From Aneurinibacillus danicus (lineage in GTDB: Bacteria; Bacillota; Bacilli; Aneurinibacillales; Aneurinibacillaceae), in the NCBI RefSeq assembly GCF_007991215.1, contig NZ_BJXX01000013.1, positions 1 through 64,000 of the forward strand: DNA of 64,000 nucleotides, written 5' to 3'. The position numbers and the translations under genes were made by a program. The notes beneath the pieces are model-generated. The model was not told the origin of the DNA, searched no databases, and was given only the letters and a program-made list of their open reading frames with translations. Below, piece by piece: positions 6,387 to 18,830 of the stretch (positions are counted from its first letter, which is position 1; the number at the start of each line of letters is the position of its first letter).

Positions 6387-8375
6387 ATGTCAAAAAATTC
6401 GTTTTTGAAAGGCACGCTCATACTAACGCTGGCGGCGATCATCTCGCGCGTGCTCGGCGTCGGGCAGCGCGTCCCGCTTCAGCATATTATGGGTAATGAC
6501 GGGATGACGCTTTATACCATCTCGTATAACATCTACAGCATGCTGCTCATCATCGCCACCCTTGGGGTGCCGAGCGCACTGAGCAAACAAATCTCGGAAT
6601 ATACGGCGATTGGCAAGTACCTTGAAGCCTACCAGACTTACAAGGCGGCCCGCAATTTCGCGCTCGTAACCGGCTTTATTATGTTCGCGTTCATGATGAT
6701 CATTGCTCCATACTATGCCGAATACGCACTGGCGCCGCAGGCGGACCTGGCCATCCGCGCCATCGCGCCGGCCATGCTCTTGTTCCCGCTTATCGCCATC
6801 ATGCGCGGATACTTCCAGGGTCTGCAATTCATGCAGCCGACCGGACTGTCGCAGATTATGGAGCAAATTTTGCGTGTAGCGACGGCGGTAGCGCTGCCGC
6901 TCATTCTCCTCCATTGGGGCTATAACAAAGATGTGGCCGTAGCCGGTGCCTCGTTCGGCGCGGTAACCGGCAGCATCGCCGCATGCGGCGTCATGATATA
7001 CTTTTATAAAAAACGGCGGGCTGAACAAAAGAAACAGCTTGCTTCGCAAAAATCGCACACAAAACTGACATACCGGCAAATTTACAGCAAGATGATCCGG
7101 CTGTCGCTGCCGATTACGCTGTCGGCGCTCGCGGTCCCGCTCATCTACTTCATTGATACTTCGACATCGCTGCGCCTGTTGACACCGCAGGAAGAGCGGG
7201 TTTCTTTCGCGGTAGGTCACAAGGAAGCGACCATCGGAGATAAAGAAATTGTCCTGCCGGTGGCACCGTACCTGCACAATAACAATACCACCATGGTGCC
7301 ACTTGAGGCGGTCAGCCAGGCGATGGGTGCCAAATTAACATGGGAGCCGGATAAAAAACGCGTATTCTATGAGCGCGGTCCGGTCAAAGAAACACTGACA
7401 CTCGGCTCGGACGTCAAGGTAGGAAACAAAATACTCGGACCGTTTGAATATGCCGAAAATACAAACGTTCCGGCTGTACCGGTCCGTTTTTTCACCGAGC
7501 AGCTCCATACCTATAAAGAGGCGATGGATACGCTTGGCATTCTCGGCGGCAGCGCGCAGTCGCTGGCCGGTCTGCCGATTATTCTCGCCATTGCGCTCAG
7601 CTCTTCGATTATTCCGGTCGTCTCGTCAGCACATTCACGCCGCGATGAGCGGGAAGTGCAGCGCATGAGTTCTATGGCGCTTAGAGTGGCGCTTATTACC
7701 GGTGTTCCGGCCGCACTCTATCTTACTGTGGCTGCCTATCCGGTGAACGGCTTTCTATTCAGCAATACGGAAGCCACGTATACGAAAGCGGCCTGGATTA
7801 TCGCATTCTTATGCTTCGGCACGATATTTCAGATTCTCATGATGACATCGTCCGGCATCCTGCAGGGATTGGGACGAACCGATTTGCCCATGCGGCATGT
7901 AGCGGTAGGGATTCTCGTTAAATGGGGCGGCAACTATGCCCTCGCGCCGCTGTTCGGTATTTATGGCATCATCATGGCGACCTCGTTCTGCTTTATCGTA
8001 GTAATGGCACTGAATCTGCGGGCAATTAACCGTTATACGCGCCTGACGATTCTCGGTGAGAAGTGGCGCGGTTTCCTGCTCTCATCCCTGCTGCTCTGCG
8101 CTATCGGACTTACGATTGTGTGGGCCGGGTTTAAAGTACAGCCTTTAGTATCTATGCCTGCGTTTCTGTTCTTCGGTATCGAATCGGCTGTGATCGCGGT
8201 GTTCAGCCTGGCTGGATATGGTATCGCCCTATTCCGACTTAAAGGTATCGATGTACAGGAGATTCGCTACTTCCCGCGCGCGGCCCAGAAAGCCTACCAT
8301 CTACTGGCCCGCTATCGGATTGTGCCTGCCTATATCGATCCTGTAAATCAGCAACAAAAAAGTGGACTTCCTTAA
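6387..8375 (+). CDS. MOP-superfamily polysaccharide/lipid flippase (SpoVB/MurJ type) with inserted Cu-amine-oxidase-N-like domain
   Basis: The 662-residue protein has the many-helix pattern of SpoVB/YtgP-type flippases, which move lipid-linked wall or polysaccharide precursors across the membrane (FLKGTLILTLAAIISRVLG at the start, LGILGGSAQSLAGLP in the middle). Residues about 263-375 are a soluble insertion placed after IYFIDTSTSLRLL and before KEAMDTLGILGG. It reads like two stalk repeats of the Cu_amine_oxidN1 type: PYLHNNNTTMVPLEAVSQAMGAKLTWE, then NVPAVPVRFFTEQLH. By the usual topology the insertion would face outside, where it might bind wall material; that is inference. Without it the length fits ordinary family members. 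A terminator overlaps the stop codon. Confidence 0.88.
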   Translation: MSKNSFLKGTLILTLAAIISRVLGVGQRVPLQHIMGNDGMTLYTISYNIYSMLLIIATLGVPSALSKQISEYTAIGKYLEAYQTYKAARNFALVTGFIMFAFMMIIAPYYAEYALAPQADLAIRAIAPAMLLFPLIAIMRGYFQGLQFMQPTGLSQIMEQILRVATAVALPLILLHWGYNKDVAVAGASFGAVTGSIAACGVMIYFYKKRRAEQKKQLASQKSHTKLTYRQIYSKMIRLSLPITLSALAVPLIYFIDTSTSLRLLTPQEERVSFAVGHKEATIGDKEIVLPVAPYLHNNNTTMVPLEAVSQAMGAKLTWEPDKKRVFYERGPVKETLTLGSDVKVGNKILGPFEYAENTNVPAVPVRFFTEQLHTYKEAMDTLGILGGSAQSLAGLPIILAIALSSSIIPVVSSAHSRRDEREVQRMSSMALRVALITGVPAALYLTVAAYPVNGFLFSNTEATYTKAAWIIAFLCFGTIFQILMMTSSGILQGLGRTDLPMRHVAVGILVKWGGNYALAPLFGIYGIIMATSFCFIVVMALNLRAINRYTRLTILGEKWRGFLLSSLLLCAIGLTIVWAGFKVQPLVSMPAFLFFGIESAVIAVFSLAGYGIALFRLKGIDVQEIRYFPRAAQKAYHLLARYRIVPAYIDPVNQQQKSGLP

Positions 8376-8396
8376 CTATTGGAGGTCCGCTTTTTT
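8355..8396 (+). terminator. Terminator of rqcH-flippase unit
   Basis: AAAAAAGTGGACTTCC pairs with GGAGGTCCGCTTTTTT with two G-T/mismatch positions, and the stop codon at 8373-8375 lies in the loop. The A and T runs make it able to work on both strands. Confidence 0.8.
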
Positions 8397-8414
8397 ACCG
8401 TTCGCTATACTCGT

Positions 8415-8525
8415 TTACCACTTCCATTCATCCTCCAGCTTTTTTAGAAGCCTGTCAATTTTGTTTATCTCTATCTGGATTTGCTGAATGGTTTTCTCAT
8501 CCTGAATTTCGTTTTTATCTAATAG
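8415..8525 (-). other. Open stretch of 36 codons without a start, possible gene remnant
   Basis: On the minus strand an open frame reads LLDKNEIQDEKTIQQIQIEI and ends KKLEDEWKW before a stop at 8415. It is rich in charged residues with heptad-like spacing (IQQIQIEINKIDRLLKKLE), as in a coiled-coil tail. No ATG, GTG or TTG with a ribosome site is in frame, and a stop lies directly upstream. It may be the tail of a lost gene or chance. Confidence 0.25.
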
Positions 8526-8553
8526 CTAAACCTAAGCCTACAGATTCTATCTA

Positions 8554-9195
8554 TTATCCTTTATATTCGCGTGGGTTTTCCCGCCAGGCTCTTAACGTGT
8601 CAAGCTGTTCCGGGCGGATGGCGCCTTTCTCTTGGGCGACATCGAGCAGCGCGGTATAGTTGCTGAGCGTCTCAAACGGAAAGCCCGCTTCTACGAATGC
8701 CTGCTCTGCGGCCGGAAATTGGTAAGAGAAGATTGCCAGTACTGCCAGCACCTCTCCTCCTGCTTCCTGTACTGCTCGTGCAGCTTCAATGGAGCTTCCA
8801 CCGGTTGAAATCAAATCTTCAATGACAATAACTTTAGCTCCGGCTTCGAGTTTGCCTTCAATCTGATTGCCTTTGCCGTGTCCCTTCGGCTTCGAGCGCA
8901 CATAGGCCATCGGCAGATTCAACTCATCAGCCAGCCATGCGGCATGCGGAATACCCGCTGTCGCCGTTCCGGCAATTACCTGCGCCTCTGAATATTTTTC
9001 ACGAATGAGCGAAGCGAAGGTGCGGCATATCAAACGGCGCACTTCAGGATAGGACATTGTCATTCGATTATCGCAGTAAATCGGGCTTTTGATGCCTGAT
9101 GTCCAAGTGAACGGCTCATTCGGACGCAGGGCCACGGCGTCAATCTCCAGCAGCTTTTCCGCAATTTGTCGTGCTGTATCTGTATTAGTTGGCAT
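8554..9195 (-). CDS. pyrE: Orotate phosphoribosyltransferase
   Basis: This 213-residue enzyme joins orotate to PRPP to give OMP, the fifth step of de novo UMP synthesis in the cytosol. The PRPP-binding loop is [14 protein letters not shown] (about 122-135), and the catalytic-loop region reads [10 protein letters not shown] (101-110). GAAGGAG precedes the ATG. The start overlaps the end of pyrF by 11 bases, pointing to translational coupling; it is the last gene of the operon. Length and motifs are normal. Confidence 0.97.
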   Translation of the reverse strand: MPTNTDTARQIAEKLLEIDAVALRPNEPFTWTSGIKSPIYCDNRMTMSYPEVRRLICRTFASLIREKYSEAQVIAGTATAGIPHAAWLADELNLPMAYVRSKPKGHGKGNQIEGKLEAGAKVIVIEDLISTGGSSIEAARAVQEAGGEVLAVLAIFSYQFPAAEQAFVEAGFPFETLSNYTALLDVAQEKGAIRPEQLDTLRAWRENPREYKG

Positions 9196-9901
9196 ATTGC
9201 TTCACTCCTTCTAAAATATCGTGCAGCGCTTGTTTCGGATTTGCCGCCTGCGTAATCGCCCGGCCAATCACGATAAAATCGGACCCTAGCTTAAATGCTT
9301 CTTCAGGGGTGGTGATTCTATGCTGGTCGCCCGTATCCGTTCCCTTCGGACGAATGCCCGGCGTAACGGTTAAAAATGACGCGCCGCATGCTTCTTTAAT
9401 CAGGGGCACTTCCTTCGGCGACGCCACCACCCCATCTAAGCCCGCCTGCTGTACCAGCCGCGCGTAGCGGACGACACACTCTTCCACACTTCCCTCAATG
9501 CCCAGTTCGTCGTTCATCATTTCCCGGGTGGTGCTGGTCAGCTGCGTCACACCGATAAGGAGAGGGCGCTTTCCACCGGCCGGGGTCCCTTTTTCCAGAC
9601 CCTCGCGCGCCGCTTCCATCATCTTCCGGCCGCCTGCCGCATGAACGTTGACCATATCGATACCCAGTCCGGCTATGCTCTGCATGGCGCCTCTGGCTGT
9701 GTTCGGTATATCGTGCACTTTCAAATCGAGGAAAATCGAATACCCTTTCTCTTTCAATTGCCGCACGTAATCCGGTCCTGCCGCATAATACAGTTGCATG
9801 CCAATCTTAACATAAACACCTGTTCCTTCCAGTATGCCGACACAGCGGTCCGCTTCCACAGCGCCCGGAAAATCGAGCGCCACCATAATTCGTCCGTTCA
9901 T
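9185..9901 (-). CDS. pyrF: Orotidine 5'-phosphate decarboxylase
   Basis: OMP decarboxylase makes UMP, the last pathway step. The catalytic [10 protein letters not shown] motif is at about residues 59-68, and the phosphate-binding segment reads GIRP...[11 protein letters not shown] near the C-terminus. I choose ATG at 9901, preceded by GGTGAG, giving 238 residues, close to the Bacillus length. In-frame GTG codons at 9910 and 9919 would add three or six residues. It follows pyrD with only a few bases between and overlaps pyrE. Confidence 0.96.
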   Translation of the reverse strand: MNGRIMVALDFPGAVEADRCVGILEGTGVYVKIGMQLYYAAGPDYVRQLKEKGYSIFLDLKVHDIPNTARGAMQSIAGLGIDMVNVHAAGGRKMMEAAREGLEKGTPAGGKRPLLIGVTQLTSTTREMMNDELGIEGSVEECVVRYARLVQQAGLDGVVASPKEVPLIKEACGASFLTVTPGIRPKGTDTGDQHRITTPEEAFKLGSDFIVIGRAITQAANPKQALHDILEGVKQYAN

Positions 9902-9906
9902 TTCAC

Positions 9907-11625
<1,719 letters not shown>

Positions 11626-11639
<14 letters not shown>

Positions 11640-14600
11640 ACGCCTCCTTTACCGCTTCAAATCGTGGCATTGACTCTGCCCCAAACGTGATGGTGTCAAG
11701 TACGCGCAGCAGCGCACGCGCCGTATCAAGCGATGTCAGGCAGACGACACCGTTCTCCGCCGATTCACGGCGGATGCGGAATCCGTCACGTTCCGGTGTT
11801 TTGCCTTTGGTCAGCGTATTGAGGACGAAGCTGGCTTCGCCTTTGCGGATAATATCGAGCATATTCGGCGAAGCTTCGTTAACTTTGCGGACGCGGGTTA
11901 CCTTCATTCCTTTGTCTTCCAGGTAACGTGCCGTTCCTTCCGTGGCGAGCAGTTTAAATCCAAGCTGGTTAAAGCCTTTGATAATATCAAGCGCTTCTTC
12001 CTTGTCTTTGTCTGCGACGGTTACCAGCAGCGATCCGTGTGTCGGAATGCTCATGCCTGAGGCAATCAGGCCTTTGTACAGCGCTTTAGCGAGGTTTTTA
12101 TCACGGCCCATTACCTCACCGGTCGATTTCATCTCCGGTCCGAGCGTCGTGTCGACACGGCGCAGCTTAGCAAACGAGAATACCGGCACTTTGACCGATA
12201 CGTGCTCCGCTTCCGGATGATAGCCCGGCGTGTAGCCAAGTTCCGGAATGGTGTGGCCAAGAATGACTTTCGTCGCGATATTGGCCATCGGCAGGTTTGT
12301 GATTTTACTTAAAAACGGCACGGTACGGGATGAACGCGGATTTACCTCCAGCACATACGCCTTGCTCTTGTGAATGACAAACTGAATGTTGAGCAGACCT
12401 TTGATATTGAGCCCGCGTGCAATCCGGGTTGTCATGTCAATCAATTCTTCTTTCAACTGTGCCGAGATGGTCTGCGCAGGGTAGACGGCAATCGAGTCGC
12501 CGGAATGGACGCCGGCCCGTTCAATATGTTCCATGATGCCCGGAATGAGCACATTTTCACCGTCGCTAATTGCGTCCACTTCGACTTCCGCGCCCATGAG
12601 ATACGTATCCACAAGCACCGGATGTTCCGGATTAATCTTTACTGCCTCACGCATGTATGTTAGCAATTCCTGTTCGTTGTAGACAATCTCCATGGCACGA
12701 CCGCCCAGTACGTACGACGGACGAACGAGTACCGGATAGCCAAGCGATGCCGCCGCTTCCACAGCCGCATCAACCGTCGTGACGGTTTTGCCCGGCGGCT
12801 GCGCGATGTCGAGCGAACGCAGCAGCTTTTCAAATTTCTCACGGTCTTCCGCTGTATCGATGCTGGCCAGGTTGGTGCCAAGAATTTTTACGCCGGCTTT
12901 TTCAAGATCCGCCGCCAGGTTGATTGCCGTCTGTCCGCCAAACTGCACGATGACGCCTTCCGGTTTTTCCTTCTCGATAATATGCAGCACGTCTTCAATA
13001 TAGAGCGGTTCGAAATACAGACGGTCGGATGTGCTGAAATCGGTCGAAACCGTCTCCGGGTTGTTGTTGACGATAACCGCTTCATAGCCCATTTCTTTCA
13101 GCGCCCAGACAGCGTGTACGGTGGAGTAGTCAAACTCGATGCCTTGACCGATGCGAATCGGGCCGGAGCCAAGTACGATGACGCGCGGTTTGCCTGTTTC
13201 CTCCCGCTCGTCTTCATCTTCATACGTTGAGTAGTAGTATGGCGTTGCGGCTTCGAACTCGGCCGCACACGTATCAACCATTTTGTATACCGGGATGATG
13301 CCAGCATCCTTACGCTGCGCTTCGATATCGGCGAGCGCAATTCCGGTTACTTCCGCGATGCGGCGGTCGGTGAAGCCCATCCGCTTTGCCCGGCGCAACA
13401 TGTTTCTGTCGAATGTGCGGGAAATCACCGCTTCCTCCATTTCTTTCTCAAAGCGGACGATACCTCCGAACTTCGCAAGGAAGAAATAGTCGATTTTCGT
13501 CAGCTCATGGATTCGCTCTTCCGTCATGCCGCGGCGCAATCCTTCCATGATAAGGAACAGACGCTCGTCGTCCGCTTTCACCAGGCGGCGTTCCAACTCT
13601 TCCTGACTTACTTCTTTCGCTTCCGGCAGCTCCAGGCTATGCAGACCGATTTCAAGAGAACGAACTGCTTTGTGCAGCGATTCTTCAAACGTACGTCCAA
13701 TGGCCATGACTTCACCGGTCGCTTTCATCTGCGTACCCAGCCTGCGGTTGGCGGAGATAAATTTATCGAACGGCCAGCGCGGAATCTTTGTAACGATATA
13801 GTCCAGCGTCGGCTCGAAGCAGGCGTACGTCTGCTGGGTAACCGGGTTTTTCAGCTCATCCAGCGTATAGCCGACGGCAATCTTCGCCGCCATCTTCGCG
13901 ATCGGATAGCCGGTCGCTTTGGACGCCAGCGCGGAGGAACGGCTCACGCGCGGGTTTACCTCAATGACATAGTATTGGAAGCTGTTCGGGTCGAGCGCCA
14001 GCTGCACGTTACATCCGCCCTGGATGTTAAGCGCGCGGATAATTTTCAGCGACGCGGAACGCAGCATCTGGTATTCGCGGTCCGAAATCGTCTGGCTCGG
14101 CGCCACTACGATACTGTCGCCTGTATGGATGCCGACCGGGTCGATGTTTTCCATGTTACACACGACAATGGCGTTGTCAACTGCGTCGCGCATCACTTCA
14201 TACTCAATTTCTTTAAAACCGGCAATGCTTTTTTCGACCAGGCATTGCGTAATCGGACTGTACTTCAAACCGCTGGCCACAATCTCGCGCAGTTCTTCCT
14301 CATCGGCTGCAATGCCGCCGCCCGTACCACCCAGCGTGTACGCGGGGCGAACGATAATCGGGTAGCCGATGCGCTCGGCGAACGCCAACGCTTCTTCCAC
14401 CGTATGAATGATATCACTCGGAGGCACCGGTTCACCGATTTCCTGCATGAGGCTGCGGAACAGCTCACGATCTTCCGCTTTTTTGATTGCTTCTAAATCT
14501 GTGCCGAGCAACAGCACATTTTCCTCTTCAAGGATACCTGCTTCATCGAGTTCAATGGCGAGATTCAGACCCGTCTGTCCGCCAAGCGTAGCCAACAGAC

Positions 14601-14853
14601 CGTCCGGTTTCTCCTGGCGAATGATGCGCGCCACAAACTCTTTCGTCAACGGCTCGATGTATACTTTGTCTGCCATGTTGGTATCGGTCATAATGGTCGC
14701 CGGATTGCTGTTGACCAGGATGACTTCATACCCCTCTTCTTTTAACGCCTGACAAGCCTGGGTCCCGGCGTAATCGAATTCCGCGGCCTGACCGATGACG
14801 ATCGGACCAGAACCAATGACAAGAATCTTCTTGATGTTATCGAGTCGCGGCAT
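11626..14853 (-). CDS. carB: Carbamoyl-phosphate synthase large subunit
   Basis: The 1075-residue ATP-grasp protein makes carbamoyl phosphate from bicarbonate, ammonia (from CarA) and two ATP. The two homologous halves begin with [21 protein letters not shown] and [19 protein letters not shown], and the C-terminal MGS-like regulatory domain holds [13 protein letters not shown], where UMP/PRPP-type effectors act in homologues. It lies within the pyrimidine operon (pyrAB position), overlaps carA by 17 bases and pyrK by 14. It would serve pyrimidine synthesis; whether a separate arginine-specific enzyme exists cannot be seen here. Confidence 0.97.
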
Positions 14854-15940
14854 GCGCTTTTTCCCCCTTTACGAATGTGGTTACCTGTTCCAGAAAATGG
14901 TCAAACAAATAGTTCGAATCATATGGTCCCGGCGCGGCTTCCGGATGATACTGCACAGAGAATGCCGCATATTTTTTATGTGTAAGCCCTTCGACTGTGC
15001 CATCATTCAACGCAATATGGCTGATTTCCAGGTCCGTATTCATTACCGAATCGGCGGTCACGGTGTAGCCGTGGTTTTGTGAAGTGATGTGTGTACGGCC
15101 GGTTGAAAGCTCTTTAACCGGATGATTGCCACCGCGGTGCCCGAACTTCAGCTTCTCCGTGTCGGCGCCGCACGCCAGCGCGAACAGTTGATGTCCCAGG
15201 CAAATACCGAACAGCGGGTACTCGCCAAGAATCTCTTGAATCATATGGATGGCCTCCGGAACGCTCTTCGGATCTCCGGGTCCGTTCGAGAGCAGAATTC
15301 CGTCCGGACGGATGCGACGAATTTCATCAGCCGTAACATTGTACGGAGCGACAATCACATCGCAGCCCCGGTTGGTCAACTCGCGCAGGATGCCGTATTT
15401 CGCACCGAAATCCACAAGCACGATACGCGGACCCCGTCCCGGCACCGGGAATAAGTTCTTCGTAGACACGCGGGCCACCTGGTCTTCCATCAGCGGTGCC
15501 TTAAGTTTCTCAAGCAACGCCTCCACCGGCTCATCTGAAGTCGTAATAATGCCTTTAAGCGTACCATGCTGGCGGATGATCCGTGTCAGCTTGCGCGTGT
15601 CGACTTCAGCGATGCCAGGGATGTTATATTCTTTGAGAAGAGAGGCAATCGTCTGCTCGCTGCGCCAGTTGCTTGGCACTTCACAGTGTTCCCGTACGAC
15701 GAACCCGTGTACAAACGGGCGAATGGATTCGAAGTCATCGCGGCTTACCCCGTAATTTCCGATCATCGGATAGGTCATCGTAACAATCTGTCCGCAATAC
15801 GACGGGTCAGACAGTACCTCCTGGTAGCCGGTAATTCCGGTGTTAAATACAACTTCTCCCCGCGACTCTTCTTCCGCGCCGAATGAAGTCCCGATGAATA
15901 CCGTGCCGTCTTCCAGTATGAGTCTCGCTTGTTTGGTCAT
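14837..15940 (-). CDS. carA: Carbamoyl-phosphate synthase small (glutaminase) subunit
   Basis: CarA hydrolyses glutamine and channels ammonia to CarB. The class I amidotransferase domain shows the nucleophile motif [12 protein letters not shown] and the His-Glu pair in [12 protein letters not shown]. The N-terminal half begins [17 protein letters not shown] as in the family. The ATG shares one base with the pyrC stop codon (sequence ATAATG), so translation is probably coupled. Length of 367 residues is normal. Confidence 0.97.
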   Translation of the reverse strand: MTKQARLILEDGTVFIGTSFGAEEESRGEVVFNTGITGYQEVLSDPSYCGQIVTMTYPMIGNYGVSRDDFESIRPFVHGFVVREHCEVPSNWRSEQTIASLLKEYNIPGIAEVDTRKLTRIIRQHGTLKGIITTSDEPVEALLEKLKAPLMEDQVARVSTKNLFPVPGRGPRIVLVDFGAKYGILRELTNRGCDVIVAPYNVTADEIRRIRPDGILLSNGPGDPKSVPEAIHMIQEILGEYPLFGICLGHQLFALACGADTEKLKFGHRGGNHPVKELSTGRTHITSQNHGYTVTADSVMNTDLEISHIALNDGTVEGLTHKKYAAFSVQYHPEAAPGPYDSNYLFDHFLEQVTTFVKGEKAHAATR

Positions 15941-17238
15941 TATGGTCTCGCTCCTTCATTGTTCATCTCTTCCGCCTGCCATACTACGCGGCCCTCAAGC
16001 ATGGTCAACACCGGCCAGCCTTTCAGCTTCCAGCCTGTAAATGGCGTATTACGCCCCTTACTTAAGAATGTAGTAGGATCTACTTCTTTTTCCGTTTCCA
16101 AATCAATCACCGCTATATCGGCCACAGCGCCTTCTTCGAGCACGCCCCATGGCAGATTGAATACATCCGCCGGCACTTTCGTCATTCGGTCGACAATTTC
16201 TTGCAGGGTGAATGCGCCCGGCAGCACCAGCTTCGTATATAGAAGCGGGAACGCAGTTTCCAGGCCGACGATACCGAATGGCGCCAGTTCCATGCCCCGC
16301 TGCTTTTCTTCTGCCGTATGCGGTGCATGGTCGGTTACAATCATGTCAATTGTACCGTCTTTTAATCCCTCAAGCAGCGCATCACGGTCGCGGCGGGAAC
16401 GCAGCGGCGGATTCATCTTATAGTTGGCGTCCAAACCCGGAATGTCTTCATCGCACAGGAGAAGATGGTGCGGGCATACTTCTGCCGTTACACGAACGCC
16501 GCGCTGTTTCGCCTCCCGAACGAGACGCACCGACTCGGCGGTACTAATGTGACATACATGGTAATGTGTACCCGTGGCTTCCGCCAGCAGAATGTCGCGG
16601 CTAACATGAATCGATTCAGCCTCCGACGGGATGCCCTTTAAGCCGTGCTTTTCGCTGAATATACCTTCGTGCACGCATCCGCCTTCAGCCAGACTGTCAT
16701 CTTCACAGTGCGCTACTACCGGCAAACCGAGCGACGTTGCCATCTTCATTGCATCTTTCATCATTTGACTTGTCTGTATGCCTACCCCGTCATCGGATAC
16801 GGCGACGATGCCGGCTTCTTTCAACGCCGCCATGTCGGTTAACTCTTTGCCAAGCTCACGCACCGTAATGGCACCTATCGGCAGCACACGGGCGCTGCCT
16901 TCTTCTTTTGCTTTGCGAAGAATTTGCTGCACCACTTCAGGCGTATCGGTGACCGGGCGCGTATTCGGCATACATGCTACCGTGGTAAAACCGCCGCGGG
17001 CAGCCGACGCCGTTCCGGTCGCAATCGTTTCTTTTGCTTCGAATCCCGGCTCCCTCAGATGAACATGCATATCGATAAAGCCCGGGGTAACCAGTTTGCC
17101 CTGCACATCGATAACCTCGTGACCGACCCCGTCAATGCTGTCCGCAATCCTGGCGATCATGTTTTCCTCGATTAAAACGTCCTTTGTTACCAGCTCTCCA
17201 CTTATAAGCAATTGACCATTTCGCAAAATTGTACCCAT
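15940..17238 (-). CDS. pyrC: Dihydroorotase
   Basis: The 432-residue class I amidohydrolase cyclises carbamoyl aspartate to dihydroorotate. The zinc-binding HxH is in DMHVHLREPG (about 58-67), later metal and catalytic residues in VVAHCEDDSL, YHVCHISTAES and IVTDHAPHTAEEK. GGGGGGAG precedes the ATG. In the usual Bacillus order pyrB sits directly before pyrC; here the third PyrR attenuator leads straight into pyrC with no pyrB. Confidence 0.97.
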   Translation of the reverse strand: MGTILRNGQLLISGELVTKDVLIEENMIARIADSIDGVGHEVIDVQGKLVTPGFIDMHVHLREPGFEAKETIATGTASAARGGFTTVACMPNTRPVTDTPEVVQQILRKAKEEGSARVLPIGAITVRELGKELTDMAALKEAGIVAVSDDGVGIQTSQMMKDAMKMATSLGLPVVAHCEDDSLAEGGCVHEGIFSEKHGLKGIPSEAESIHVSRDILLAEATGTHYHVCHISTAESVRLVREAKQRGVRVTAEVCPHHLLLCDEDIPGLDANYKMNPPLRSRRDRDALLEGLKDGTIDMIVTDHAPHTAEEKQRGMELAPFGIVGLETAFPLLYTKLVLPGAFTLQEIVDRMTKVPADVFNLPWGVLEEGAVADIAVIDLETEKEVDPTTFLSKGRNTPFTGWKLKGWPVLTMLEGRVVWQAEEMNNEGARP

Positions 17239-17267
17239 GGTTCTCCCCCCGTGCGTAATTTTTGATT

Positions 17268-17307
17268 ATAAAAAAGGCTTCCTACCGTCCTGCCGGGGTA
17301 AGAAGCC
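17268..17307 (-). terminator. PyrR-controlled attenuator terminator before pyrC
   Basis: On the minus strand GGCTTCTTACC pairs with GGTAGGAAGCC around a ten-base loop, followed by TTTTTTAT, 30 bases before the pyrC start. It lies downstream of the PyrR loop at 17409-17438, the classic attenuator order. Confidence 0.8.
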
Positions 17308-17408
17308 CTGTCGTATATGCATTCGGAAATAAGGAGCCCGTCTTTCCCATGCACCAAAATTTATGCGGGAACAGGCCGCCTTCTCCTACTTCACATACAT
17401 CACGGCAT

Positions 17409-17438
17409 CCTTACCAGACTCACGGGACTGTTTTAAAG
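17409..17438 (-). promoter_or_regulatory. PyrR RNA-binding loop 3 (uraA-pyrC)
   Basis: The minus-strand core AGTCCCGTGAGTCT (17416-17429) matches the Bacillus PyrR recognition loop ARUCCNGNGAGGYU except for one base (U for G in the GAGG block). CCTTTAAAA and GGTAAGG flank it as stem arms. UMP-bound PyrR would stabilise this hairpin and favour the terminator at 17268-17307. Confidence 0.8.
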
Positions 17439-17443
17439 GATGA

Positions 17444-18817
17444 TTATGATGCTTGTCTATGCGGTTGTTCGTTTTTTTTTGTATCTCCAAAAGCGACTTC
17501 CTTGCCCGGCAGCACCGCATGCAGCACAATGCCGAGGAAGGTAGCCATCGCAATGTTATCGATGGTCAAGTTGGCAATGAAGTTGCTGAACGTTACTTCG
17601 TGGAAGTCCAATTTGAATCCCCCGATTCCGGTTACAAGCACAATCGCCGCAACCACCATATTTCGCTTATGTGCAAAGTCGATGTTATGCTCTACGTACA
17701 TGCGCATACCTTGTGCTGCGATGATACCGAACAGCACAATCGTTACACCGCCCAGGACAGGCTTCGGAATTGTCATAAGAAATGCGCCGATTTTGCCGAC
17801 GAAGGCGAACAGGATGGCGAAGCAAGCTGCACCGGCGATAACTGCGCGGCTGTATACCTTGGTAATCGCCAGAACCCCCATATTTTCCCCATATGTCGTA
17901 CTCGGCGGACCGCCAAGGAATGAAGCGAAAACGACCGCTGCTCCGTCGCCTGCGAGCGAACGGTGCAGACCAGGGTCGCGCATCAAATCACGGTTCATGA
18001 TGTTGGCCGTCACCAGCAGGTGGCCGATATGCTCCGCCAGCGTTACGAACGCGACCGGCGCAATAATGAGCGCTGCCATCCAGGAGGCCGGAGACGTGAA
18101 GGCATCCAGCACTTGTCCGGTTACAAAGTGCTCTTTCATCCACATGCTTGGCGTGATGAAGAGCGGGGCCCTGGCTACGCTCGTTAAGTCAATCCATTCA
18201 GGATGGCGAACCAGCGTATAAATATATCCTATTATCATCCCGGTGAGAATGGGCAGCACAGACAGGAAGCCACGGAAGAAAATCATCGCGATGACCGTCA
18301 CAGCGAGCGTCACGAATGCCACTTCCACCGCGCCCAACGAGTACGCCGGCTTCGCCGCGTCGCTCAGCGGGTCGTTCAGCGCCCAGCCTACCGCCACACC
18401 GGACAGGCTCAGGCCGATGACAATGATAATCGAAGCAATGACAACCGGAGGAAGCAGGCGGTTCAGCCATTCAACTCCTGCTGATTTCACGATAAGTGCC
18501 ACAATTAGATATACCAGGCCGGCGATAAAACAGCCAAGCATGGCCGTACCGACACCATGGCTTGCGCTTACGGTAATAATCGGACCGATGAATGCGAAGG
18601 AAGAACCGAGATAGTTTGGCAGCTTCCCTTTTGTAATCAGCAGGAACAATAGTGTTCCGATCCCGCTCGTCAGAAGCGCGACCGATACGTCCAGCCCGGT
18701 CAGTAGCGGCACCAGCACGGTGGCGCCGAACATGGCGAACAGGTGCTGCAGGCTCAGCGGAATCAGTTTCTGAATCGCCGGCGTTTCGTGTACGTCAACA
18801 TAATCTTTCTTTGGCAT
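17444..18817 (-). CDS. uraA: Uracil permease (NCS2 family)
   Basis: This 457-residue protein has about twelve to fourteen membrane helices and the NCS2 pattern: LQHLFAMFGATVLVPLLTG near the start and a conserved FASFLGGPPSTTYGENMGVLA segment holding the substrate-site region. It imports uracil by proton symport and feeds salvage; in Bacillus the operon version is called pyrP. AAGGAG precedes the ATG, directly after PyrR loop 2. The next gene is pyrC after PyrR loop 3. Confidence 0.95.
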   Translation of the reverse strand: MPKKDYVDVHETPAIQKLIPLSLQHLFAMFGATVLVPLLTGLDVSVALLTSGIGTLLFLLITKGKLPNYLGSSFAFIGPIITVSASHGVGTAMLGCFIAGLVYLIVALIVKSAGVEWLNRLLPPVVIASIIIVIGLSLSGVAVGWALNDPLSDAAKPAYSLGAVEVAFVTLAVTVIAMIFFRGFLSVLPILTGMIIGYIYTLVRHPEWIDLTSVARAPLFITPSMWMKEHFVTGQVLDAFTSPASWMAALIIAPVAFVTLAEHIGHLLVTANIMNRDLMRDPGLHRSLAGDGAAVVFASFLGGPPSTTYGENMGVLAITKVYSRAVIAGAACFAILFAFVGKIGAFLMTIPKPVLGGVTIVLFGIIAAQGMRMYVEHNIDFAHKRNMVVAAIVLVTGIGGFKLDFHEVTFSNFIANLTIDNIAMATFLGIVLHAVLPGKEVAFGDTKKNEQPHRQAS

Positions 18818-18830
18818 GGTTGTTTCTCCT

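Noticed and set aside
13507-14496. 329-codon plus-strand open frame opposite carB
   Set aside because: Antisense shadow of carB; composition (many Arg, Phe, His) reflects the complementary codons.
17262-18221. Long plus-strand open frame opposite uraA
   Set aside because: It is the antisense reading of a clear permease gene and has no protein-family features.
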